Assembly: GCA_012729785.1 (NCBI GenBank)
Contig: JAAYCL010000036.1
Coordinates: 91,646 to 155,645, forward strand
Length of the DNA stretch: 64,000 nt
Reading direction: 5' to 3'
Origin: Chlamydiota bacterium
Lineage (GTDB): Bacteria > Auribacterota > Tritonobacteria > UBA1439
Shown here: positions 43,132 through 51,437 of the stretch, piece after piece
Position numbering within the stretch: the stretch's first letter is position 1
Layout of the letters: the number at the start of each line of letters is the position of its first letter
Position numbers and translations under genes: made by a program
The notes under the pieces: model-generated
The model's database searches: none
Seen by the model: only the letters and a program-made list of their open reading frames with translations
Told to the model about the DNA's origin: nothing

Positions 43132-43281
43132 ATGTCGAGGCGGGAACTGCATGGCTGTTGCGAGGATTGCGTAAAGAAGGACCGGTGCGAGTTGCGTCCG
43201 GAAACCGGCAGGCTGATCAGGTGTCTCGACAAGCAGACGGCCGAGAAGCCGTGCGCGGTTGAGGCGCCGGCGAACGCCTGA
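43132..43281 (+). CDS. 49-residue cysteine-rich protein
   Basis: A short gene with a strong ribosome site (GGGAGG, 7 bases upstream) that length filters would miss. The protein begins MSRRELHGCCEDCVKKDRC and has seven or so cysteines (CCEDC, DRC, RC, PC), suggesting a small zinc- or iron-sulfur-binding peptide. A TATGAT box at 43073-43078 with a poor -35 could drive it. I know no named family. Coding rests on the ribosome site, the intact frame and the pattern of charged residues with Cys pairs; no homologue search could be made. Confidence 0.55.
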   Translation: MSRRELHGCCEDCVKKDRCELRPETGRLIRCLDKQTAEKPCAVEAPANA

Positions 43282-43380
43282 CCCCTCGTCACGCAGCGTC
43301 CTGCCGCGCATCGCGCTTCGCGGCGCGTCTGTCGCCCCCCCGGCGCCCCGGCCGTTCCTCCCACGGCCCGCCCCGTCCGC

Positions 43381-43409
43381 TTGACCGTCCCGCTCCGCCG
43401 CGGTATACT
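43381..43409 (+). promoter_or_regulatory. Sigma70-type promoter of the HNH nuclease gene
   Basis: TTGACC (43381-43386), 17-base spacer, TATACT (43404-43409). Transcription should begin near 43416, only about five bases before the ATG at 43421, so the mRNA is nearly leaderless. Confidence 0.75.
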
Positions 43410-43420
43410 GTGTCCCCGCT

Positions 43421-44050
43421 ATGAAACGCGATGAACCCAAGCTTTCGAGGAGCGTGCTGGTCCTCAACCGGCTCTGGCAGCCGGTGCACGTCTGCGGGAT
43501 GCGGCGGGCGTTCTCGCTCGTGTACCGCGGCGCCGCGCAGGTGATCTACCGGGAGAACGGGTCGTTCGCCGTGTGCGACTTCCCCCGCTGGGCCGCGATG
43601 CGCTGGAACGACGACCGCTGCGCCGAGTACGTCGCGACGGTGACGATGAAAATCCGTCTCCCGGAGATCATCATCCTCCGCGCCTACGAGCGCCTTCCCG
43701 CGCGGGAGGTGAAGCTGACCCGCAGGAACATCTACCTGCGCGACTGCAACATCTGCCAGTACTGCGGCCGTCCGTTCAGGGAGCAGGATCTCAACCTCGA
43801 TCATGTCGTCCCCCGCAGGCTGGGGGGGGCGACCACCTGGACCAACCTCGTCTGCAGTTGCGTGGAGTGCAACCTCAAGAAGGGCGAGAAGACGCTCGAG
43901 TCCTCCGGCATGGGGCTGCTCCGGCAGCCGAAGAAGCCGCGCTGGTCCCCGTTCAATCAGATCGCCTTCAGACGCGGCGTCTGCGCGAGCTGGGAGCAGT
44001 TCCTCGACCCCGCGGCGTGGAACGTCCAGATCCTCGGCGGCGCCGGGTGA
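43421..44050 (+). CDS. HNH endonuclease-domain protein
   Basis: 209 residues. The HNH core is at about 110-150: CQYCGRPF, LNLDHVVPRRLGG, TTWTNLVCSCVECNLKKG, with two CxxC zinc pairs and the catalytic Asp-His. The N-terminal part (SVLVLNRLWQPVHVCGMRRAF) is the common extension of chromosomal HNH proteins of this size, widespread and of unclear role. The ATG lacks any ribosome site and sits about five bases from the predicted transcription start. It is followed 72 bases later by larE. Confidence 0.85.
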   Translation: MKRDEPKLSRSVLVLNRLWQPVHVCGMRRAFSLVYRGAAQVIYRENGSFAVCDFPRWAAMRWNDDRCAEYVATVTMKIRLPEIIILRAYERLPAREVKLTRRNIYLRDCNICQYCGRPFREQDLNLDHVVPRRLGGATTWTNLVCSCVECNLKKGEKTLESSGMGLLRQPKKPRWSPFNQIAFRRGVCASWEQFLDPAAWNVQILGGAG

Positions 44051-44122
44051 GCAAACGCGCACGGACCCGCAGCCCCTCCCCGCGGTACCGCGCCCCGGTT
44101 TCCCCGCACGGCACGTGAGACT

Positions 44123-44968
44123 ATGAACGCACTGACGGTAAAGCACGAGCGTCTGAAGCGGCGCCTCGCCTCCCTCGGGAGCCTGCTCGTCGCCTACTCG
44201 GGCGGGGTGGACAGCACGCTGCTGCTCGCGGTCGCCGCGTCCGTGCTCGGGCGGCGTCTGCTCGCCGTGACGGCGGATTCCCCGACCTTCCCCGCCGCCG
44301 AGCGGCGGGAGGCCCGCCGCATCGCGCGCCGGCTCGGCGTCCGGCACCGCGTTGTCAGGACCCGGGAACTCGAGGATCCGCGCTTCAGGGAGAACCCCGC
44401 CGACCGCTGCTACTGGTGCAAACGCGGGCTCCTCGGCGCGTTGCGGGCCGTCGCCGCGAGGGAGGGGATCGCGGCGGTCGCGCTCGGGTCCCAGCGGGAC
44501 GACTCCCGGGACTACCGCCCCGGCGAACGGGCGGCGCGGGAGATGCGCGCCCTGAGCCCGCTCAGGGACGCGGGATTCACCCGGCGGGATGTCCGCCTGC
44601 TCTCGCGCCGGCTCGGGCTTCCCGGCTGGGACCGCGAGCCGGCGGCCTGCCTCGCGTCGCGCATCCCCTACGGCCGGCCGATCGAGCGGGCGGCGCTGCG
44701 CCGCGTGGAACGGGCCGAGGAACTGCTGCGGGCCGAAGGCTTCCGGCGGGTCCGCGTGCGCGCCGACGGCACGGCGGCGCGGATCGAGGTCGACCCGGCG
44801 CAGGTCGGCGCGTTTGTCTCCCGCCGCGCGCGCCTCTCGGCGGCGCGTGCGCTCAGGCGCCTCGGATTCACCGCGGTCTCCGTCGACCTCGAGGGGTACC
44901 GGACGGGGAGCCTCAACGAGGCGCTCGGGGCGAAGGGGCCCAGGCGGACGCGGAGGGGGAGGCGATGA
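44123..44968 (+). CDS. larE: ATP-dependent sacrificial sulfur transferase LarE
   Basis: 281 residues of the PP-loop family. The ATP loop is VAYSGGVDSTLLL, followed by ADRCYWCKRGLL and PAACLASRIPYGRPI. The Cys of PAACLASR corresponds to the sulfur-donating Cys176 of Lactobacillus LarE, so this should be the sacrificial single-Cys kind. It sulfurises pyridinium dicarboxylate to build the nickel pincer cofactor of lactate racemase-type enzymes. larB, larC and larA are not in the window. The stop overlaps the start of the giant activase (ATGA), so they are co-translated. Confidence 0.85.
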   Translation: MNALTVKHERLKRRLASLGSLLVAYSGGVDSTLLLAVAASVLGRRLLAVTADSPTFPAAERREARRIARRLGVRHRVVRTRELEDPRFRENPADRCYWCKRGLLGALRAVAAREGIAAVALGSQRDDSRDYRPGERAAREMRALSPLRDAGFTRRDVRLLSRRLGLPGWDREPAACLASRIPYGRPIERAALRRVERAEELLRAEGFRRVRVRADGTAARIEVDPAQVGAFVSRRARLSAARALRRLGFTAVSVDLEGYRTGSLNEALGAKGPRRTRRGRR

Positions 44969-47900
44969 GCGCCCGTCCCGTCGCACCCCCCGAGGGCCCG
45001 CGGTACGTCGGCATCGACGTCGGCTCGGTGAGCGTCAAGACGGCGGTCGTGGATTCCGGCGGGGCGCTCCTCGGCGCCTGGTACCGGCGGCACCGGGGCC
45101 ACCCGCTCTCCGTGATGGAGGGGATGCTGCGGGAGCTCCTCGCCGCGCATCCGCTCCATCTGATCCGCGCGGTCGCCGCCACCGGCTCCGGCGGCAGGCT
45201 CGCCTGCGAGATCCTCGGGGCCGAGTTCGTGAACGAGATCATCGCGCAGGCCCGCGCCGCCGCGCGTCTCTGCCCAGGGGCGCGCACGATCATCGAGATG
45301 GGAGGGGAGGACTCCAAGCTCATCCTCGTCCGGGACGATCCGTCCTCCGATCGGGGCATCATCGAGGATTTCTCGATGAACACGGTCTGTGCGGCGGGGA
45401 CCGGGTCGTTCCTGGACCAGCAGGCGAGCCGGCTCGGCCTGTCGATCGAGCGGGAGTTCGGCGAGCGCGCCCTGCGGTCGCAGCGCCCCCCGCGCATCGC
45501 CGGGAGGTGCTCGGTCTTCGCCAAGTCCGACATGATCCACCTCCAGCAGATCGGCACCCCCGACTACGATATCGTCGCCGGGCTCTGCTGGGCCGTCGCC
45601 CGGAGTTTCACGAGCAACGTCGGGAAGGGGCGCGCCTTCACGCCGCCGATCGTCTTCCAGGGGGGGGTGGCCGCGAACGCGGGGGTCGTGCGGGCGTTCG
45701 AGGACGTGCTCGGCCTGAAGCCGGGCGCCTTGATCGTGCCGCCGCATCACGCCGCCATGGGGGCGATCGGCGCCGCCCTCTACGCCGCGGGGGAGGGGCT
45801 CGACACCGCCGGCCGTTTCCGCGGGCCGGACGCGGTCCAAGGCCATTTCGCCCGGCGGAAGACGGAGGAGGGCGGCTGCGAGCCGCTCCTCCTCGATCCG
45901 CAGGGCGGGGCGCGGCCGGGGGCCGTGCGGGGGCTGCCGGCCGAGGCAACGGAGCCGGTGGAGGCGTACGTCGGGGTCGACATCGGCTCGCTCAGCACGA
46001 ACGTGGTGGTCGTCGACCGCGACGGCGCCGTGCTCTCACGCCGCTACCTGCCCACCGCGGGGAGACCGCTCGAGGCGGTGCGGCGGGGCCTGAAGGAGGT
46101 CGGCGACGAGATCGGGCGCCTCGTCCGCGTCCGCGGCGTCGGGACCACCGGGTCGGGGCGCTACCTGATCGGCGACTACATCGGGGCCGACGTGGTCCGG
46201 AACGAGATCACCGCGCAGGCGACCGCTGCGGTCCACCTCGATCCCGACGTGGACACGATCTTCGAGATCGGGGGCCAGGACTCCAAGTACATCAGCCTGA
46301 AGCGCGGCGCGGTCGTGGACTTCGAGATGAACAAGGTCTGCGCCGCGGGGACCGGTTCGTTCCTCGAGGAGCAGGCGGAGAAACTCGGCATCCGCATCGA
46401 GGAGGAGTTCGGGGCGCTGGCCCTCGAGGCGGAGAGCCCGGGACGCTTCGGCGACCGGTGCACCGTCTTCATGGAGTCGGACCTCGTGGCGCACCAGCAG
46501 CGGGGGATGGGCAAGAAGAACCTCGTGGCGGGGCTCGCCTGCTCGATCGTGCACAACTACCTCAACAAGGTCGTCGGCGACCGGCATATCGGCGACGTCA
46601 TCTTCCTCCAGGGGGGGGTGGCGTGGAACCGCGGGGTGGTCGCGGCGTTCGAGAAGGTCACCGGGAAGAAGATCATCGTCCCCCCACACCACGACGTCAC
46701 CGGGGCGATCGGTGCCGCCCTGCTGGCGATGCGGGAGACCGGCGGGCGCGGGGGGGGGCGCTTCCACGGCTTCGATCTCAGCCGAAGGGCGTTCGACTCG
46801 ACCTCGTTCACCTGCAGCGGCTGCGACAACCTCTGCGAGATACGGCGGGTCACCTTCGCGGGCGAGCGTCCGCTGCACTACGGGGCCCGCTGCGAGCGGT
46901 ACGAGGTGCGCGACGACCGGCGGGAACGCGAACTGCCCGACCATTTCGCCGCCCGGGAGCGGCTGCTCCTGGCGGCGGGGGAGGGGGAGACCCGCAAGGA
47001 GCTCGACGGCGTCCGGCGGTACGCGCCCCGGGGGACGCCGCGCGGGAGGATCGGCATCCCGCGCGTCCTGCACCTGTACGACTTCTTCCCCTACTGGCGG
47101 GAGTTCTTCAGGGCGCTCGGCTTCGAGGTGGTGCTGTCGGAGTGCACCACCCCGGAGATCATCCACCGCTCCGTGGAGCGGCTCTCCACAGAGACCTGCT
47201 TCCCCGTCAAGATCGTGCACGGGCACGTGCTGAGCCTCCTCGACGAGAAGCTCGACTACCTGTTCCTCCCGAGCGTCATCAGCATGGCCCGCCCGCGGAC
47301 GCGCGTCTCCCAGAGTTACTGCTGCCCGCTCGTGCAGGCGATCCCGTACATGCTCCGCTCCGCGCTCGATCTCGACCGCGCCCCGGTGAAGCTCCTCGAG
47401 CCGCCGCTGATGTATCTGCGCGGGAGGAAGAGCATCGAGCGGTCCCTCGTGCGGATGGGGCGCGGGATGGGCCTTCCCGCCGCCGCGGTCCGCAGGGCGC
47501 TCGCGGCGGCCGAGGAGGCGCAGGGCCGTTTCTCGGAGGCGCTGCGCGCCGTGGCGAAGGAGGCGCTGGAGGCGCTCGGACCGAACGGGCGGGCGATGGT
47601 CGTCATGGGAAGGCCGTACAACACCAACGACGCCGGCGTCAACCTCAACCTCCCCCGCAAACTGCGCGCGCTCGGCGTCGTGCCGCTGCCGCAGGATTTT
47701 CTCGACGCGGAGGCGGTCGACCTCTACGACCAGTTCCCGAACATGTACTGGCGCTACGGGCAGCGCCTCCTGGCCGCCGCCCAGCTCGTGCGCAACGACC
47801 CGCGCCTCTTCGCGGTCTATCTCTCCAACTTCAAGTGCGGGCCCGACTCGTTCATCGAGCATTTCTTCCGCAGCAAGCTGGAGGGGAAGCCGTATCTCCA

Positions 47901-49248
47901 GCTCGAGATCGACGAGCACAGCGCCGACGCGGGGATCGTCACCCGCTGCGAGGCGTTCGTCGACAGCCTCGCCAACTTCCGCGAGGCCCCGCCCGTCTCC
48001 GACTGGAGGTTTCGCCGGGTGGCCCTGAAGGGGCGCCGGACGCTCTACGTGCCGCTGATGTCGCTGCACGCGCACGCGTTCAGCGCGGCGGTGCGCGCCT
48101 TCGGCTACCCGTCGGAGCCGCTCCCCGAGTCGGACGAGCGCACGATGGAGATCGGGCGGCAGTTCGCCTCGGGGCGGGAGTGCCTCCCGTTCATCACGAC
48201 CACGGGCGACATGCTGAAGAAGCTCTTCGAACCGGGCTTCGACCACCGCACCGCCGCCTTCTTCATGCCCACCGCGACCGGCCCCTGCCGCTTCGGGCAG
48301 TACGCCCAGATGCACCGGATGATCCTCGACGACCTCGGCCTGAAGGACGTCCCGATCGTCGCGCCGGAGTCGAGCGACTCGTACGCCTCGCCGATCGGCG
48401 TCAAGGGGAACGAGTTCAGGCGCCTGGCGTGGCGCGGCCTTCTCGCGGTGGATATCCTCGAGAAGCTTCTGCGCGAGCACCGCCCCTACGAGACCATCCC
48501 CGGCGAGACGAACCGGGCCTTCGAGGAGTCGCTCCGCCTGGTGGTGAAGGGGATCGAGGAGGGGGGGGATGCGATCTTCGCCCGGCTCCGGCAGGTGCGC
48601 GAGATCTTCCGCGGGGTCCGGATCGACCGCAGCGGGGGGAGGAAACCGATCGTCGGGGTGGTGGGGGAGATCTACGTCCGGAGCAACCGCTTCTGCAACA
48701 ACGATATCGTCGCGCTCGTCGAGCGGCTCGGCGGGGAGGCGTGGGTCGCCCCGGTCACCGAGTGGGTCTTCTACACCACGAACCGCTACCTCGAGAACAG
48801 CATCGCCGCGGGGAGGTACGTCGACTTCCTGAAGGGGCTCGTCAAGGAGAAGGTCCAGAAGATCGACGAGGCGCGCCTGCTCTCGATATTCGACGGGATG
48901 CTCCTCAACCTGCACGAGACGGGGATCGAGGAGCTGCTCGCCCTGAGCGCCCCCTACATGCACCACACCTTCGGGGGCGAGGCGATCCTCACCATCGGGA
49001 AGGCGATCGACTATATCCGCAAAGGGGCGTCGGGGATCGTGAACGCGATGCCGTTCACCTGCATGCCCGGGATGGTCTCCGCCGCCGTCTCCCGCACGGT
49101 GCGCGAGCGGAACCGGATGGTCCCCTGGCTCAACATGACCTACGACGGGCAGAAGGGGATCGACGACAGTACCCGCATCGAGGCGTTCATGCACCAGGCC
49201 CGCGCCGCCTGCATCGACGCGGCGGCTCCCCCGGTCCGCACCGCGTAG
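44965..49248 (+). CDS. Giant double-domain 2-hydroxyacyl-CoA dehydratase-type activase
   Basis: 1427 residues. There are two BadF/BcrA-type ASKHA ATPase domains, at roughly 13-275 and 332-595. Each has its own iron-sulfur cysteines (VCAAGTGSFLDQQ with GRCSVFAKSD; VCAAGTGSFLEEQ with DRCTVFMESD) and a phosphate loop (VGIDVGSVSVKT; VGVDIGSLSTNV). A CSGCDNLCEI cysteine cluster near 615 follows, then a long dehydratase-like part (DUF2229 and HgdB-like; LSTETCFPVKIVHGH, FMPTATGPCRFGQY, GEIYVRSNRFCNND). Activases use ATP to drive one-electron reductions in anaerobes. These large fused proteins are widespread but their substrate is unsettled. Confidence 0.88.
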   Translation: MSARPVAPPEGPRYVGIDVGSVSVKTAVVDSGGALLGAWYRRHRGHPLSVMEGMLRELLAAHPLHLIRAVAATGSGGRLACEILGAEFVNEIIAQARAAARLCPGARTIIEMGGEDSKLILVRDDPSSDRGIIEDFSMNTVCAAGTGSFLDQQASRLGLSIEREFGERALRSQRPPRIAGRCSVFAKSDMIHLQQIGTPDYDIVAGLCWAVARSFTSNVGKGRAFTPPIVFQGGVAANAGVVRAFEDVLGLKPGALIVPPHHAAMGAIGAALYAAGEGLDTAGRFRGPDAVQGHFARRKTEEGGCEPLLLDPQGGARPGAVRGLPAEATEPVEAYVGVDIGSLSTNVVVVDRDGAVLSRRYLPTAGRPLEAVRRGLKEVGDEIGRLVRVRGVGTTGSGRYLIGDYIGADVVRNEITAQATAAVHLDPDVDTIFEIGGQDSKYISLKRGAVVDFEMNKVCAAGTGSFLEEQAEKLGIRIEEEFGALALEAESPGRFGDRCTVFMESDLVAHQQRGMGKKNLVAGLACSIVHNYLNKVVGDRHIGDVIFLQGGVAWNRGVVAAFEKVTGKKIIVPPHHDVTGAIGAALLAMRETGGRGGGRFHGFDLSRRAFDSTSFTCSGCDNLCEIRRVTFAGERPLHYGARCERYEVRDDRRERELPDHFAARERLLLAAGEGETRKELDGVRRYAPRGTPRGRIGIPRVLHLYDFFPYWREFFRALGFEVVLSECTTPEIIHRSVERLSTETCFPVKIVHGHVLSLLDEKLDYLFLPSVISMARPRTRVSQSYCCPLVQAIPYMLRSALDLDRAPVKLLEPPLMYLRGRKSIERSLVRMGRGMGLPAAAVRRALAAAEEAQGRFSEALRAVAKEALEALGPNGRAMVVMGRPYNTNDAGVNLNLPRKLRALGVVPLPQDFLDAEAVDLYDQFPNMYWRYGQRLLAAAQLVRNDPRLFAVYLSNFKCGPDSFIEHFFRSKLEGKPYLQLEIDEHSADAGIVTRCEAFVDSLANFREAPPVSDWRFRRVALKGRRTLYVPLMSLHAHAFSAAVRAFGYPSEPLPESDERTMEIGRQFASGRECLPFITTTGDMLKKLFEPGFDHRTAAFFMPTATGPCRFGQYAQMHRMILDDLGLKDVPIVAPESSDSYASPIGVKGNEFRRLAWRGLLAVDILEKLLREHRPYETIPGETNRAFEESLRLVVKGIEEGGDAIFARLRQVREIFRGVRIDRSGGRKPIVGVVGEIYVRSNRFCNNDIVALVERLGGEAWVAPVTEWVFYTTNRYLENSIAAGRYVDFLKGLVKEKVQKIDEARLLSIFDGMLLNLHETGIEELLALSAPYMHHTFGGEAILTIGKAIDYIRKGASGIVNAMPFTCMPGMVSAAVSRTVRERNRMVPWLNMTYDGQKGIDDSTRIEAFMHQARAACIDAAAPPVRTA

Positions 49249-49282
49249 GCCTCCCCGCGCGCCGGTCTGCGGGGCGTGAAAA

Positions 49283-50029
49283 CTAGTACTCCACGACCTC
49301 GGTCCCCGGGGGGATGCGGAAGTCGAACTCCGCGTCGTCCATCGGCGCGTCGGTCGTCACGTTCGAAAAGATGAAGACGGTCGTGTCCCCGCCCGTTTCG
49401 AACCGCTCGCTCCGCACCGGGATCCCGCGCGCCGGGTCGATGACGAGACGGAGCCGCTGGAACTGCGACTTGAGGTCGGCCGATTTCGGGACGAGGTCGA
49501 GGACCGGCATCCCGTCGGGCCCGGCGGAGGCCTCGGCCTCGAAGTTCCGCCTGATCTCCTCCGCCGTGTTGCCGAAGCCGATGAGGAGCGACTCGGTCTT
49601 CCGGTCCCGCGCGAGCGATATCCTCTGCGCCTGCCTGATCTCCGGCATGTACATCAGGGCCCGCCCCTCCTTGAGGAATATCGCGGTGCGGTCGGGTTCC
49701 CGGTACTCCCAGCGCATCATCCCCGGCCGCTTGTAGCGGATCGTGCCGGAGGAGACGCGTTTCTCCCCGAAGAGCGCGTAGGTCCGCTCCTGCCGGAAGT
49801 CGGCCCGGAGCGCGACGAGCGCCCGGCCCGCCTCCTCCATCCTCTTCAACACCTCCTCGGTCGTGACGCCGCCTGTCCGGGCCACGGGCGACGCGGCCGT
49901 CCCGGCGGGGCGGACAGGCGCCGGCGCCTCCTGCGTCGCCTCCGCGGGCGGGGGCGGGGCGGCTGCGGGGGACGCGCACCCCGCGATGAGGAGCGCCGCG
50001 GCCGGGATCGTCGAGCGCAGCGTGTTCAT
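49283..50029 (-). CDS. LolA-like outer-membrane lipoprotein carrier, itself a lipoprotein
   Basis: 248 residues. The lipobox LLIAGC near residue 18 is followed by a Pro/Ala-rich tether (about 40 residues) and a LolA-type half-barrel domain: LRADFRQERTYALFGE, SGTIRYKRPGMMRWEY, DRTAIFLKEGRALMYMP and LRLVIDPARGIPVRSER. Classical LolA is soluble in the periplasm; here lipid anchoring is predicted. GGAGG precedes ATG 50029. The start overlaps the stop of the VTT-like gene upstream (ATGA). It is the last gene of a minus-strand operon with an ABC transporter. Confidence 0.82.
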   Translation of the reverse strand: MNTLRSTIPAAALLIAGCASPAAAPPPPAEATQEAPAPVRPAGTAASPVARTGGVTTEEVLKRMEEAGRALVALRADFRQERTYALFGEKRVSSGTIRYKRPGMMRWEYREPDRTAIFLKEGRALMYMPEIRQAQRISLARDRKTESLLIGFGNTAEEIRRNFEAEASAGPDGMPVLDLVPKSADLKSQFQRLRLVIDPARGIPVRSERFETGGDTTVFIFSNVTTDAPMDDAEFDFRIPPGTEVVEY

Positions 50030-50676
50030 TCGGCACCTCCCTCCGGGGCGCGCCGCCCCGTGCGCAGACGTTGGCATATCCTCTTCAGGACCCAGACCGC
50101 CGCGAGGGCGGCCAGCACGGCGAGGATCTGCCGGTTGCTGGGCTTGAGCTGGTACCCCAGGCCGGCGAGCAGCAGGTAGCGCGGGTAGCGCCCGACGAGC
50201 GTCGCGAGGACGAACCGGGGGCGGCTGTAGCGCGTCGAGATGGCCAGGAGGCGCGGCACGTCCACCGGGAGCACCACGATGTTCGAGGCCACGAGCGTCC
50301 AGAACGGCCACCGCGCGAACCACTCCGCCGCGCGGCGGTACGACGCGGTGCCCCGCACCCGGTCGATCCGCTCCACCCTCAGGAGCGCGGTGAGGACGTA
50401 GTAGTCGTGCAGGTTCGCGACGGCGGTCGCCGCCGAGCCGACGAGGGCGACGAGGAACGGGTTCCAGGAGCGCCCGATCCAGAGGAAGAGGGGGATGATC
50501 TGGATCGGGCAGAACTGGCAGGCGCAGCTCACGACGAGCGCGAAGCCGGCGAGCTGGGCGAGTGGGGCGCGCCCGGTCGTCCACAGCCAGTGGACGAGAA
50601 CGGCCATCGCCGCGGCGTAGACGGCGAACCACGAGAACCAGCGAGCCGCCGAGAGGGGGCGCCGTTCCGTTTCCAT
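50026..50676 (-). CDS. Multi-pass membrane protein of the VTT/DedA-like type
   Basis: 216 residues with five or six hydrophobic stretches (WFSWFAVYAAAMAVLVHWLW, LAGFALVVSCACQFCPIQIIPLF, VALVGSAATAVANLHDYYVL, FVLATLVGRYPRYLLLAGLGY, ILAVLAALAAVWVL). The pattern of G.. S..GN-like turn followed by an Arg-rich re-entrant loop (VLATLVGRYPRYLLL) fits SNARE-associated/VTT proteins, which move phospholipids or other lipids across membranes. The match is by pattern only. It lies between an ABC transporter and the LolA-like gene, from which it is separated by an ATGA overlap. Confidence 0.6.
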   Translation of the reverse strand: METERRPLSAARWFSWFAVYAAAMAVLVHWLWTTGRAPLAQLAGFALVVSCACQFCPIQIIPLFLWIGRSWNPFLVALVGSAATAVANLHDYYVLTALLRVERIDRVRGTASYRRAAEWFARWPFWTLVASNIVVLPVDVPRLLAISTRYSRPRFVLATLVGRYPRYLLLAGLGYQLKPSNRQILAVLAALAAVWVLKRICQRLRTGRRAPEGGAE

Positions 50677-50690
50677 AGTTCAGCGTCGCG

Positions 50691-50756
50691 CCGCGAAGGA
50701 CGCGAAGGGAATGCTGCAGGACGGGCCCGTTTCGTCCTTCGTGTTCTTCGTGGTGA
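50691..50756. repeat. Inverted pair of CGAAGGA-type degenerate repeats
   Basis: The left arm CCGCGAAGGACGCGAAGGGA (50691-50710) and right arm TTCGTCCTTCGTGTTCTTCG (50731-50750) are inverted, imperfect copies built from CGAAGGAC-like 9-mers, able to form a long hairpin between the ABC ATPase and membrane-protein genes. Similar CACGAAGAACACGAAGGA strings are scattered in many environmental genomes. It lies in the middle of an otherwise tight operon and could reduce read-through. Confidence 0.5.
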
Positions 50757-50765
50757 ACGCGCCTC

Positions 50766-51437
50766 TTAGGCCTCGATCCGCCCGTCGCGCATCCTGACGA
50801 TCCGTCCGGCCGCCGCGGCGACCCCGGGGTCGTGCGTCACCAGCAAGATCGTCTGCCCGAGATCTCGGTGCATCTCGCCGAGGAGGTCGAGGATCCGGGC
50901 GGAGTTGCCGGAGTCGAGGTTCCCGGTCGGTTCGTCGGCGAGGAGGAGGGCGGGCCGGTGCGCGAGGGCGCGCGCGATCGCCGCCCGCTGCTGCTCGCCC
51001 ATCGAGAGCTCGCAGGGACGGCGGCGCATCTTGGACGCCAGGCCCACCCGTTCGAGGAGCGCGTCGATCCCCGCCTCGTCGAGCCCCCGGATCCTCTGGG
51101 CGAGGGCCAGGTTGCCCCGGACGGAGAGCGTGGGGAGGAGGTTGAACCGCTGGAAGACGAAGCCGGTAGTCCTCCCCCGGTGGCGTGAGAGGGCGGCGTC
51201 GCCGAGCCCGTCCAGGCGCTTCCCCGCGACGCTGACCGTCCCCGCCGTCGGCGCCGCGAGGCCGCCGACGATGTGGAGGAGCGTCGACTTCCCGCAGCCC
51301 GACGGCCCGACGAGCGCGGCGAAGTCGCCCCGCCCGATCTCGAGGTCGACGCCGCGCAGCGCCTCGCAGTCCCCGGCCGCGCTCCGGTAGATCTTGTGGA
51401 GCCCCGCGGCGACGACGAAGGCGGCCGCGTCATTCAT
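50766..51437 (-). CDS. LolD/MacB-type ABC transporter ATPase
   Basis: 223 residues. Walker A GPSGCGKSTLLH, signature LSMGEQQRAAIARAL, Walker B LLLADEPTGNLD and the H-loop VTHDP are all intact. It belongs to the LolD/MacB/FtsE branch, whose partners pull lipoproteins or substrates out of the inner membrane. The permease gene upstream overlaps its start by 8 bases, so the two are co-translated. With LolA-like and lipoprotein genes in the operon, lipoprotein export to the outer membrane is the best guess. Confidence 0.9.
   Translation of the reverse strand: MNDAAAFVVAAGLHKIYRSAAGDCEALRGVDLEIGRGDFAALVGPSGCGKSTLLHIVGGLAAPTAGTVSVAGKRLDGLGDAALSRHRGRTTGFVFQRFNLLPTLSVRGNLALAQRIRGLDEAGIDALLERVGLASKMRRRPCELSMGEQQRAAIARALAHRPALLLADEPTGNLDSGNSARILDLLGEMHRDLGQTILLVTHDPGVAAAAGRIVRMRDGRIEA

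Noticed and set aside
46036-49194. 1052-residue open frame antisense to the giant activase
   Set aside because: Same reason: no stops because of GC bias, no recognisable domain, while the plus strand has clear motifs throughout.
49249-49282. Bidirectional terminator between the activase and LolA-like genes
   Set aside because: A CCCCGC/GCGGGG stem is present, but the following bases are not a T run on either strand.
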